This document shows, piece after piece, positions 56,459-64,000 of a DNA stretch of 64,000 nucleotides (position 1 is the first letter of the stretch; each line of letters starts with the position of its first letter). The stretch comes from Janthinobacterium sp. FW305-129 (lineage in GTDB: Bacteria > Pseudomonadota > Gammaproteobacteria > Burkholderiales > Burkholderiaceae_D). The position numbers and the translations under genes were made by a program. Below the pieces are notes generated by a model that did no database searches, was not told the DNA's origin, and saw only the letters and a program-made list of their open reading frames with translations. The DNA lies in the NCBI RefSeq assembly GCF_020858115.1, contig NZ_JACYMM010000014.1, positions 62,001 to 126,000 of the forward strand, in the 5' to 3' direction.

Positions 56459-59212
56459 TTACATGAACTTGTACTTCAGCTGGAAGGTGAAGGCGCGGCC
56501 GCGCGGGTCAGCCACGCGCGGATCCCAGCCGGCGCCCACCACTTCATCCACGTTGTGCGCGGTGAACGGCGGATCGCGGTCGAACAGGTTCTGGATGCCC
56601 AGGGTCAAGGTGGTATTCTTGAAGCCCGTGTACGTGCCCGACAAGTTATACGTGGTGTAGCTGGATACGTCCGACTTGAAGCCCGGTGGCGGCGTGCCCT
56701 TGCCGTCATTCGGTACCTGGTCCTTGTAGCCGGAAGCAAAACTCTGGATCAGCAAGCCGCTCCAGTCGCCGCGCGACACGCCAAAGCTGGCATTGTGTTT
56801 CCAGCGTAAGTACAAATCACGCGTGTAGAAATTGCCAACCAGCTCCTTGTATTCTTGCCCCTTGTATTCGGCAAATTTGAAGCTGTCCATGTACGTGCCG
56901 TCCAGGGTCGCCGTCCATTTCACTTCCTGGACCTTGCCTTCGCCGCGCAAGCTCACGTCCAGGCCGCGCACGCGGCTGCCGCCCGCATTGAACCAGCCCG
57001 CCTGTACATAATCGATGGTGCCATCGGCCTTGCGGAAAATATACTGGTTCAGCGCCTGGTAATTGTCCAGCACGACTTTCGGCGTGCGTTTCAGGAGCTG
57101 GTCCTGGGTATTGATGGCCCAGTAATCGAACGAGGCGGAGTAACCCTTGACCGGTTCGATGACGATGCCAACGCTGCCCTGCTTCGACGTCTCCGGCTTC
57201 AGGTTCAGATTGCCGCCCGTCGTATAAATGAGGCGGGGAATGGAACAGTATTCGGTCACGCCAGGATGCTTGGCGCAGCCTTCCTGATCCTTCGCGCCAT
57301 TTGGCAGCTCCTGCGTCAGCACGCCCGAATACAGCTGGTCGAAACTCGGTGCCAGGAAGCCCTTGCTGGCCGAGGCGCGGAACAGGATGAAGTCGGCCGG
57401 CTGGTAGCGCAAGGCAATCTTCGGATTCGTCGTGGCGCCCACCTGGCTGTAATCGTCGCGGCGCACGGCCAGCTGCATTTCCAGCTCTTTCATGATGGGC
57501 ACCAGCAACTCGGCATACACGGCCTTGACGTTGCGGCTGACATCCTTCAATGCAGCATTTCCTGGCGCCAACAAAATCAGGTTGGCATCGACATCCTGCT
57601 CAAAGCTGTAGCCCTCGCGGCGCAAATCAAAACCGGCCGCCATCGCCACGGCACCAGCCGGCAGCTGGAACAGCTCGCCCGAGACGGAACCGTCGATCTG
57701 GGTGAGAGTCGTCTTGCCGTGCTGGAAGGCGCCACGGAACTTGGTCGACTCGATCAACTGTTTGGCCGCGTCCGTCTGGCTCTGGCCCGCGCCTACCCAG
57801 GGATTGATGATGCCTGTCCCCAGGGCCGCGTACAGCTTGTCCGTGTAGGAATAGCCGTCCGTCAGCTTGGTCTTGGTCGTGCTCTGCGCGTAGGAAACAC
57901 CGGTCTTGTAATCCCATTTGCCGAAGTTGCCTTCAAAACCCAGCAGTACGCGGGCGTTATCGGTCGTATTTTCCTGCGTGCGGTTGCCCACGTCATTCGC
58001 GCGCCATTTGTAGGCAATCGGCTTGGTCTTGTCGAAAGACGGGATATAGGCCGACAAATCCTGGTAATACGCGCCACCCACGGGGTAGACGGCCTTGTTG
58101 GCGATGCTCGTCTGCACCTGCATCGGCGTCAAAATGGCCGTAGCCTTGGTGCGCGAACCGAGCGCCTCGACAAACATGCGGTGGTCGGGCGCCAGCTTGA
58201 ACGTGCCGCGCGACAGGAAATTGGCCCGCTCGACGGGGAATTGCAGCACATAGTCGGCGCCGTAGTCATACGCACAGGAATGCGTGGTACTGCGCGGTGA
58301 CGTCACGTCTTTCCACAGTGCCGTCTGATATTGCGACATGCCGGCGACGCTGTCGCACTTGCCCTGGAAGCTCAGCGGATTGGCTTGCAGGTATTGATTC
58401 GGGTCGCCAGGCAGCTGGAACGACGTACCCAGCGCCGTGCCGGCTCCCGCCATCTGGTTGGCAAACGGCGTGCCCGTGGTGTCGGGCGACAGGCCGCGGC
58501 CAGGCTGGTAGCCGTTGACGAAGGAGCGATCACGGCCATTGAGCTGTTGCGCTTTATCAACGGTCAGGCTGGCCATGAGGTTGTAGCCATCCTCTTCCAG
58601 CGAGCCCGTGCCGGCCAGGATGGAAGCGCGGCGCGTGGCGCCGCCGCCTGCCTGCGTATCGTTGGTGGAAACGGACGCTTCCACGCCGCTGTAATTGGTT
58701 TTCAGAATGAAATTGATCACGCCGCCGATGGCGTCCGTGCCATAGATGGCCGAGGCGCCATCCTTGAGGATTTCCACGCGTGAAATCGCCCCCAGCGGAA
58801 TGGAATTCAAGTCGACGGCGCGGCCACTGGCACCATGCGTGGCCACGCGGCGGCCATTCAGCAGCACCAGGGTCGCGCCCGGTCCCAGCCCGCGCAGCGA
58901 GGCGAACGAGGCGCCGCCAGCCAGGCGGTCCGCATCGGCGCCAAACACGTTATTGCCCGAAGTCATGTTCTCTGCGCCCGTGCCATTCGCCGACAGGGTG
59001 CGCACCAATTGCTCGGCCGTCGTGATGCCCTGCTTTTCCATCTGGTCAAAGGTGATGACTTGCACCGGCAGCGCGCCTTCCTTGGCGACGCGCTTGATGC
59101 TGCTGCCCGTCACTTCGACCCGTTGCATTGCTGGCGGCGCCGCTTCCTGTGCCACTACCGGCCCCACTACCCCCATCAATGCCACCAACTGCGCTAGTTT
59201 CTTCAATTTCAC
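56459..59212 (-). CDS. TonB-dependent outer-membrane receptor
   Basis: A 917-residue receptor. The signal peptide (to about 22, ending VVAQ) is followed by a TonB-box-like QRVEVTGSS, the plug domain (about 40-165, with LRGLGPGATLVLLNGRRVATHG and ILKDGASAIYGTDAIGGVINFI) and a 22-strand barrel ending in LKYKFM. The plug type is the one common in oligosaccharide/peptide-responsive receptors; the substrate is unknown. No STN domain is present. The start is a GTG at 59212 with AAGGAG 6 nt upstream; the open frame runs 7 codons further without support. Peptide-binding protein and LD-carboxypeptidase genes flank it, suggesting peptide or muropeptide uptake (inference). Confidence 0.92.
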   Translation of the reverse strand: MKLKKLAQLVALMGVVGPVVAQEAAPPAMQRVEVTGSSIKRVAKEGALPVQVITFDQMEKQGITTAEQLVRTLSANGTGAENMTSGNNVFGADADRLAGGASFASLRGLGPGATLVLLNGRRVATHGASGRAVDLNSIPLGAISRVEILKDGASAIYGTDAIGGVINFILKTNYSGVEASVSTNDTQAGGGATRRASILAGTGSLEEDGYNLMASLTVDKAQQLNGRDRSFVNGYQPGRGLSPDTTGTPFANQMAGAGTALGTSFQLPGDPNQYLQANPLSFQGKCDSVAGMSQYQTALWKDVTSPRSTTHSCAYDYGADYVLQFPVERANFLSRGTFKLAPDHRMFVEALGSRTKATAILTPMQVQTSIANKAVYPVGGAYYQDLSAYIPSFDKTKPIAYKWRANDVGNRTQENTTDNARVLLGFEGNFGKWDYKTGVSYAQSTTKTKLTDGYSYTDKLYAALGTGIINPWVGAGQSQTDAAKQLIESTKFRGAFQHGKTTLTQIDGSVSGELFQLPAGAVAMAAGFDLRREGYSFEQDVDANLILLAPGNAALKDVSRNVKAVYAELLVPIMKELEMQLAVRRDDYSQVGATTNPKIALRYQPADFILFRASASKGFLAPSFDQLYSGVLTQELPNGAKDQEGCAKHPGVTEYCSIPRLIYTTGGNLNLKPETSKQGSVGIVIEPVKGYSASFDYWAINTQDQLLKRTPKVVLDNYQALNQYIFRKADGTIDYVQAGWFNAGGSRVRGLDVSLRGEGKVQEVKWTATLDGTYMDSFKFAEYKGQEYKELVGNFYTRDLYLRWKHNASFGVSRGDWSGLLIQSFASGYKDQVPNDGKGTPPPGFKSDVSSYTTYNLSGTYTGFKNTTLTLGIQNLFDRDPPFTAHNVDEVVGAGWDPRVADPRGRAFTFQLKYKFM

Positions 59213-59429
59213 TGGTCTCTCCTTGTTGGGCAATCGAAACTTGAGTTCTCAAGTCCAGGCTGTTTTGTAAGGTCGCGGCGTCTGTCTCGCGGTACATTTT
59301 TTTATGACGCCAGCGCTTTACTTTATTTGTTTTCATTTTCAGAGTAGCGCGATGCAACCAGGCCCAGCCAATGAAAAATGCTTTCCTAACCATAACTTTT
59401 TGGAATGAATGCCCTTTTCAGCGACGTGG

Positions 59430-61235
59430 TCACTTGCCTGCGGGGCGGCCCTTGGCGGGATCGACGTCCAGATAGCGCCAGGACGTGAATTCCACGGGGT
59501 GGCGCCTGTAGTTTTTTAGCCACGGTTGCTGCAGGTCGGCAGAGATGGGATGCGTCAGCAGCACCCACGGCGTGTAAGCGTGGATCAGCTGAAACAGGTC
59601 GAAGTACAGACTGCGTCGGCGCGGCGTATCGGATAGCAGGCGCGCCTCCTCATAGCGTTTATTGTAATCGGGCAAGTTGAAGCGGGCATAGTTGGCACGG
59701 CCAACGTTGCCACCATACAACAATTGCATAAAGTTATCGCCATCGGGGAAGTCGGCGATCCAGTTGGTCTCGAACATCTGCACCTTGCCCAAGCGCGAGG
59801 CCTTGATGATTTCCGTCTTCTTGTCGCTTTTAAATTCCACGCGCAGGCCGATGGCGTTCAGGTTACGCCGCCACAATTCGTCGCGCAGCCGCCCCACCGT
59901 GCTCGGTTCCGTATGCATGGTGAGCAGCAAGGGCGTGCCGTCCGGCTGCGTGCGGAAACCGTCGGGCCCCGCCTTGTAGCCGAAGCGCTCCAGCAGGGCG
60001 CGCGCCAGCACGGGATCGTAGCCGACGGGGCTGCGGTAGCTCTTGTCGTAACCGAGCACATTGGGCGGCAGCGGCGACTGCGCCGGCAAGGCCAGGCCTT
60101 TCTTTAATAGCGCGATATCTTCGCGGCTGTTGTAGCTGAGGGCGATGGCACGGCGCAGGGCCAGCTTGTCCTTGCTCGTGCCGCCCAGCACGGGATCGTC
60201 CATATTCATCCACATGTAATACGTCTGCAGCACGGGAAAGCGCGTCAGCTGCAAGCCCTTGGCGGCCAATGCCGGTTTCAGCGCGCCGTTTTCCAGCACC
60301 ATGTCCGTCATCGATTCCGGCACTTGTTCCAGGTAATCGAATTCGCCTTTCAGAAAACCCAGCATGCGCGATTGATATTCCTCAACGATGCGCACCTCGA
60401 TGCGCTCGACCAGCGGTAATTGCTTGCCTTCCAGCGCGGCGGCGACGGCGCGCGCATCGGCCGGCAAGGCGGCCAGCGCCTTGGTTTCCGTATGAAACAC
60501 GGTAGGACGGAAAGTCGGGTTGGCTTGCAGCACGATCTTGTCGCTGCGCTTCCACTCTTTCACCAGGAACGGCCCCGTGCCCACGGGGTGGTTGCCGATC
60601 TGCCCTGCCGCCGGGTACGCTTCGGCCACTTCGCGCGCCACCACGGCGGTGGCCGGCATGGCCAGGTAAAACAGGAAATTCGGGTCGATGGCGTTCAGGC
60701 GGATGCGCAGGGTGTATTTATCCAGCGCCTGCAAACCGGCGATCGGCGTGTCGTAGCTGAATCTGGCTTTCAGGGCCGCATCACCGACCAGCTTGTCTTC
60801 CAGCAAGAACAGCCACGGCGACTTCAGGCTGGGGTCATACAGCCGCGTCAGGCTGTACACATAATCCTGCGCCGTCACTTCGCGCGGCTGGCCTTTGAAG
60901 GCAGGATCGGGCGTGAAGAAAATGCCGGGCTGCAAGTGAAAGAGATACGTGCGGCCGCCATCTTCCACCGTCGGCATGCCGCGCGCCGTATTGCCCTGCA
61001 GCTGCACCGGGCGCGCCAGGTAGTCATAGCGCAGCAGCGGGTCAAAGATGTTTTCCATCAAGTTCAGGCTGGCCAGGTCCGAGGCTACGGCCGGGTCCAG
61101 GCCCGTCTCGCTGGTGCTCAAAAACAGGTGCAGGGTCTTGTTCGCGCGGGCATCGGCGGCGGCGTGGGCCGGTACAGTGAACAGCGTCAACAGGGCCAGG
61201 CCGGCGGCGCAGGCGGTTTTACGTAACAACATCAT
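59430..61235 (-). CDS. Extracellular solute-binding protein, family 5 (peptide/opine type)
   Basis: A 601-residue periplasmic binding protein of the DppA/OppA class. The signal peptide (to about residue 25, ending VPAHA) is followed by family-5 features (DPAVASDLASLNLMENIFDPL; PVGTGPFLVKEWKRSDKI). No permease or ATPase genes are adjacent, so it is an orphan or works with a transporter elsewhere. It is followed after 217 bp by the TonB-dependent receptor. The start at 61235 (two adjacent ATGs) gives the signal peptide; a much longer open frame upstream is not coding. Confidence 0.88.
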   Translation of the reverse strand: MMLLRKTACAAGLALLTLFTVPAHAAADARANKTLHLFLSTSETGLDPAVASDLASLNLMENIFDPLLRYDYLARPVQLQGNTARGMPTVEDGGRTYLFHLQPGIFFTPDPAFKGQPREVTAQDYVYSLTRLYDPSLKSPWLFLLEDKLVGDAALKARFSYDTPIAGLQALDKYTLRIRLNAIDPNFLFYLAMPATAVVAREVAEAYPAAGQIGNHPVGTGPFLVKEWKRSDKIVLQANPTFRPTVFHTETKALAALPADARAVAAALEGKQLPLVERIEVRIVEEYQSRMLGFLKGEFDYLEQVPESMTDMVLENGALKPALAAKGLQLTRFPVLQTYYMWMNMDDPVLGGTSKDKLALRRAIALSYNSREDIALLKKGLALPAQSPLPPNVLGYDKSYRSPVGYDPVLARALLERFGYKAGPDGFRTQPDGTPLLLTMHTEPSTVGRLRDELWRRNLNAIGLRVEFKSDKKTEIIKASRLGKVQMFETNWIADFPDGDNFMQLLYGGNVGRANYARFNLPDYNKRYEEARLLSDTPRRRSLYFDLFQLIHAYTPWVLLTHPISADLQQPWLKNYRRHPVEFTSWRYLDVDPAKGRPAGK

Positions 61236-61451
61236 CAGTGGTCCAGTGCAGACAAGGGTAAGGAACGGCGATAAGCGGCAGGCATCCCCCACACTACGCG
61301 GGCACGCGACGGGGCGCCAATGAAAACAGGCTGCCAGCTTATAACTTTTTGGCATGCGATTGCTGCATTCTTTCATCAACTCGTATCGGGCTGCCTCTAT
61401 ACTTTGCTTGCAGCACCTTTTCACCTCCCCGAAATACAGAACTGATCGCAT

Positions 61452-62690
61452 ATGGCACTTAATTACATCTGGTCCGGCTTTTTCCTCGTTGGCTTCCTGG
61501 CCGCAGTGCTGCAGTGGCTGTTTCTCGGCGATACCGATATCTTCAAGCGCATCATCGACGGCACGTTCGAAACGGCGCGCATGGGCGTGATGGATATCGC
61601 CCTGCCCTTGGCGGGCGTGATGACCTTGTGGCTCGGCATCATGAACATCGGTGAAAAGGCGGGCATCGTCGGCTGGCTGGCAAAAGTCATCGCGCCGTTC
61701 TTTTCGCGCATCTTCCCGGAAATTCCGAAAGACCATCCGGCCACGGGCCACATGGTGATGAATTTCTCGGCCAATCTGCTGGGCCTGGACAATGCGGCCA
61801 CGCCGTTCGGTTTAAAGGCCATGGAAAGCCTGCAAACCTTGAACCCGAACAAGGAAGAAGCGACGAATGCGCAAATCATGTTCCTGGTGCTGCATACCTC
61901 GGGCCTGACCCTGATTCCGCTGGCCATCATGGCGCAGCGCTCGATTCTCGGCGCGGCCGACCCGTCCGACATCTTTATCCCCTGCATGATCGCCACCTAC
62001 GTCGCCACCATGGTCGGCATCATCACGGTGTCCATCAAGCAACGCATCAACCTGCTCAACCGGGTCGTGCTGGGCTGGATGGGCGGCATGACGAGCGCCA
62101 TCGTCGCCATGATCTGGTATTTCACGCAATACCTGACGAAACAGGAAATCGAACTGGTCTCGAAAGTGGTCAGCAATCTGGTGTTGATCAGCGTCATCGC
62201 CATTTTCATCATCGGCGCCCTGCGCAAGAAGGTGAACGTGTATGACGCCTTCATCGAAGGGGCAAAGGGCGGCATCCAGACCTCGATCACCGTGATTCCC
62301 TACCTGGTCGGCATGCTGGTGGCCATCAGCGTGATCCGCAATGCGGGCGTATTCAATTTCCTGATGAGCGGCATGAACTGGTTCTTCGCCAACCTGGGCA
62401 TCAATACGGACTTCGTGCCCGCCCTGCCGACGGCCATGATGAAGCCGCTCAGCGGTTCCGGCTCGAAAGCCATGATGATCGATGCCATGAATACCTACGG
62501 CGTCGACTCGTTTGTCGGCCGCCTGGCCTGCGTCTTCCAGGGCTCGGCCGACACCACTTTCTATATCGTGGCCCTGTATTTCGGCTCGGTGGGCATCCGC
62601 AAGACGCGCTATGCCATTACGGCCGGCCTGATCGCCGATCTGGCCGGCGTGATCACCGCCGTGTTCGTCGCCTACGTCTTTTTCCACTAA
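61452..62690 (+). CDS. Fused SpmA-SpmB nucleoside-recognition (Gate) membrane protein
   Basis: A 412-residue membrane protein with two Gate-domain halves. The N-terminal half (about 1-200) resembles SpmA (FSANLLGLDNAATPFGLKAM) and the C-terminal half (about 225-410) resembles SpmB (MMKPLSGSGSKAMMIDAM). In Bacillus these are separate proteins acting in spore-core dehydration; in non-spore-formers the fused form is common and its transport role is not settled. It is 8 bp before the dacB-like gene and divergent from the binding-protein gene. Confidence 0.9.
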   Translation: MALNYIWSGFFLVGFLAAVLQWLFLGDTDIFKRIIDGTFETARMGVMDIALPLAGVMTLWLGIMNIGEKAGIVGWLAKVIAPFFSRIFPEIPKDHPATGHMVMNFSANLLGLDNAATPFGLKAMESLQTLNPNKEEATNAQIMFLVLHTSGLTLIPLAIMAQRSILGAADPSDIFIPCMIATYVATMVGIITVSIKQRINLLNRVVLGWMGGMTSAIVAMIWYFTQYLTKQEIELVSKVVSNLVLISVIAIFIIGALRKKVNVYDAFIEGAKGGIQTSITVIPYLVGMLVAISVIRNAGVFNFLMSGMNWFFANLGINTDFVPALPTAMMKPLSGSGSKAMMIDAMNTYGVDSFVGRLACVFQGSADTTFYIVALYFGSVGIRKTRYAITAGLIADLAGVITAVFVAYVFFH

Positions 62691-62698
62691 GGAGAGCC

Positions 62699-64000
62699 AT
62701 GTTCCGTCCCATCCTCATCGCCGCCTTGCTGGCGGGCATCGGCCTGTCGAATGCCCAGGCGCAATTGCCTGAATCCGTCAGCCTGCTGTTGCGCAGCGCG
62801 AATATCCCCGAAGACGCCATGGGCGCCATCGTCTTGCGCGGCAACACCACCGTGCTGTCGCATGGGGCGGAGCGCAGCATGCAACCCGCATCCACCATGA
62901 AGCTGGTGACGACGGCCGTGGGCCTGGAACAATTGGGCCCCATCTTCCGCGGCCGCACGGAACTGCGCACCAGCGCCGACGTCATCAATGGCGTGCTGAA
63001 AGGCGACCTGATCTTGCGCGGCGGTGCCGACACGGATTTCAATGCGGACGTGCTGGCACACATGCTGCAGACCCTGCGCAACCAGGGTATCGTGAAAATC
63101 AAGGGTGACCTGATCCTGGACCGCCAGCTGTTCCAGCCGGCCCGCCCCGATATCGGTACGCCGCCGTTCGATGAGTCGGCCGAGTTCCGCTACAACGTCA
63201 TCCCCGATGCCTTGTTATTGAACACCAATTTGCTCGATATCAATATGAACTCGACGGACCGGCAATTGAGCATCCTGATGCAGCCGCCGCTCGAGAACGT
63301 CAGCATCACCAGCGACATGAAACTGGTCAAGGGCAGCTGCGCCAAATGGGAAGACGGCTGGCGTCCGCCCGAATACCGGCGCGATGCGAGCGGCAAGCTG
63401 CAGGTGATACTACACGGCACCTTCCCGCAAAATTGCAGCAAGGCCACCAGCATCAATGTGCTCGACCGCAATGATTATGCGGACCGCTTGTTCCGCGCCA
63501 CCTGGAAACGCCTGGGCGGCACGATCACGGGCACCGTGCGCGAAGCGCCGTTGACGGGCTTGCCGCCGACGGCCGAACCGGTCGGCACGCGCATGCTGGC
63601 CGACCACGTGGCGCGCGCCTTGCCGGAGGTCTTGCGCGATATCAACAAGACTTCCGACAACACCCTGGCCCGCACCCTGTTCCTCAGCCTGGGCAGCCTG
63701 CAAAGCGATGGCTGGCTGGGCAGCCGCCCCGTCGCCATGGCCGCGCCGGAAGACACGGCCACGCGCGCGCGGCAAGTCATCCAGGAATGGTTCCAGCGGC
63801 ACCATATCGACACCCAGGGCATGCTGGTCGACAACGGTTCCGGCTTGTCGCGCACGGGACGCATTGCGCCAGCGCAAATGGCCGGCGTGCTGCAGGCGAT
63901 GCAGCAAAGTCCGTGGGCCCCCGAGTTCCAGTCCAGCCTGCCCATCGTGGCGCTGGACGGCACCATGCGCAAGCGCCTGCTGAACAGCCCCGCAGCCGCG
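62699..64000 (+). CDS. dacB: D-alanyl-D-alanine carboxypeptidase/endopeptidase, PBP4 type (3' end outside window)
   Basis: The first 434 residues of a DacB/PBP4-type (peptidase S13) enzyme that trims or cleaves cross-links in peptidoglycan in the periplasm. A signal peptide (about 1-21, ending NAQA) precedes the active-site SxxK (Ser65-Thr-Met-Lys68, in PASTMK) and the second motif SDN (about 319-321). The KTG motif should lie just beyond the window end. GGAGAG is right before the start. It is co-transcribed with the Spm-type gene. Confidence 0.92.
   Translation, partial: MFRPILIAALLAGIGLSNAQAQLPESVSLLLRSANIPEDAMGAIVLRGNTTVLSHGAERSMQPASTMKLVTTAVGLEQLGPIFRGRTELRTSADVINGVLKGDLILRGGADTDFNADVLAHMLQTLRNQGIVKIKGDLILDRQLFQPARPDIGTPPFDESAEFRYNVIPDALLLNTNLLDINMNSTDRQLSILMQPPLENVSITSDMKLVKGSCAKWEDGWRPPEYRRDASGKLQVILHGTFPQNCSKATSINVLDRNDYADRLFRATWKRLGGTITGTVREAPLTGLPPTAEPVGTRMLADHVARALPEVLRDINKTSDNTLARTLFLSLGSLQSDGWLGSRPVAMAAPEDTATRARQVIQEWFQRHHIDTQGMLVDNGSGLSRTGRIAPAQMAGVLQAMQQSPWAPEFQSSLPIVALDGTMRKRLLNSPAAA

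Overview
The window looks like chromosomal DNA of a high-GC betaproteobacterium of the Oxalobacteraceae type (Janthinobacterium, Massilia or Duganella). The evidence is gene content and order: mlaFEDACB with mlaA inside the operon, a gltB-gltD pair, the LiuR-ivd branched-chain block, aceK, tex, and RAYT transposases with their palindromic repeats. This placement comes from recognising protein families, not from a search. I see no rRNA, tRNA, CRISPR array or prophage. Coding density is high and most genes lie in strand-coherent operons.

Layout. Positions 1-6072 (minus) hold the Mla phospholipid-transport operon, then gltD, followed by gltB (to 10840). Positions 11035-17712 (minus) hold a REP-associated transposase flanked by inverted short repeats, a response regulator and histidine kinase pair, a SNF2 helicase and a YbjN-like protein. 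Positions 17727-41087 (minus, 23 kb) are the most interesting part: a STN-domain protein, an ECF sigma factor and a FecR-type anti-sigma factor, followed by a 4,567-residue filamentous-haemagglutinin exoprotein (TpsA), its TpsB transporter, a DUF2341-LamG-ExbB fusion, ExbD, a TonB-like protein, a large porin and a periplasmic coiled-coil protein. The content matches what I recall of the Pseudomonas aeruginosa PUMA3 system (VreA/VreI/VreR controlling PdtA/PdtB and ExbB2/ExbD2), but here everything is contiguous and co-oriented. Phosphate-box-like repeats of 11-bp period lie upstream of the STN gene, tpsA and tpsB. The reading I favour is a phosphate-starvation-induced, cell-surface-signalling-controlled two-partner secretion system with its own proton-motive-force motor.

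Positions 41282-45577 (plus) carry a small secreted protein, tex, a GNAT acetyltransferase, grxD and ubiX. Positions 45578-47218 are a less dense, more AT-rich gap with a strongly folded inverted repeat, a short hypothetical gene and a repressor-like gene with a perfect operator. Positions 47219-53913 (plus) form a catabolic block: liuR, isovaleryl-CoA dehydrogenase, aceK, thiolase, an SDR and a second acyl-CoA dehydrogenase, with two matching LiuR-type operators. Positions 53914-54311 hold a 28-bp perfect palindrome and a candidate small RNA with its own promoter, a terminator and two tandem 30-nt hairpins showing covariation. The rest carries a BrkB-family membrane protein, a Tat-exported LD-carboxypeptidase, a TonB-dependent receptor, an orphan peptide-binding protein, a fused SpmA-SpmB protein and the start of a PBP4-type carboxypeptidase cut by the window end.
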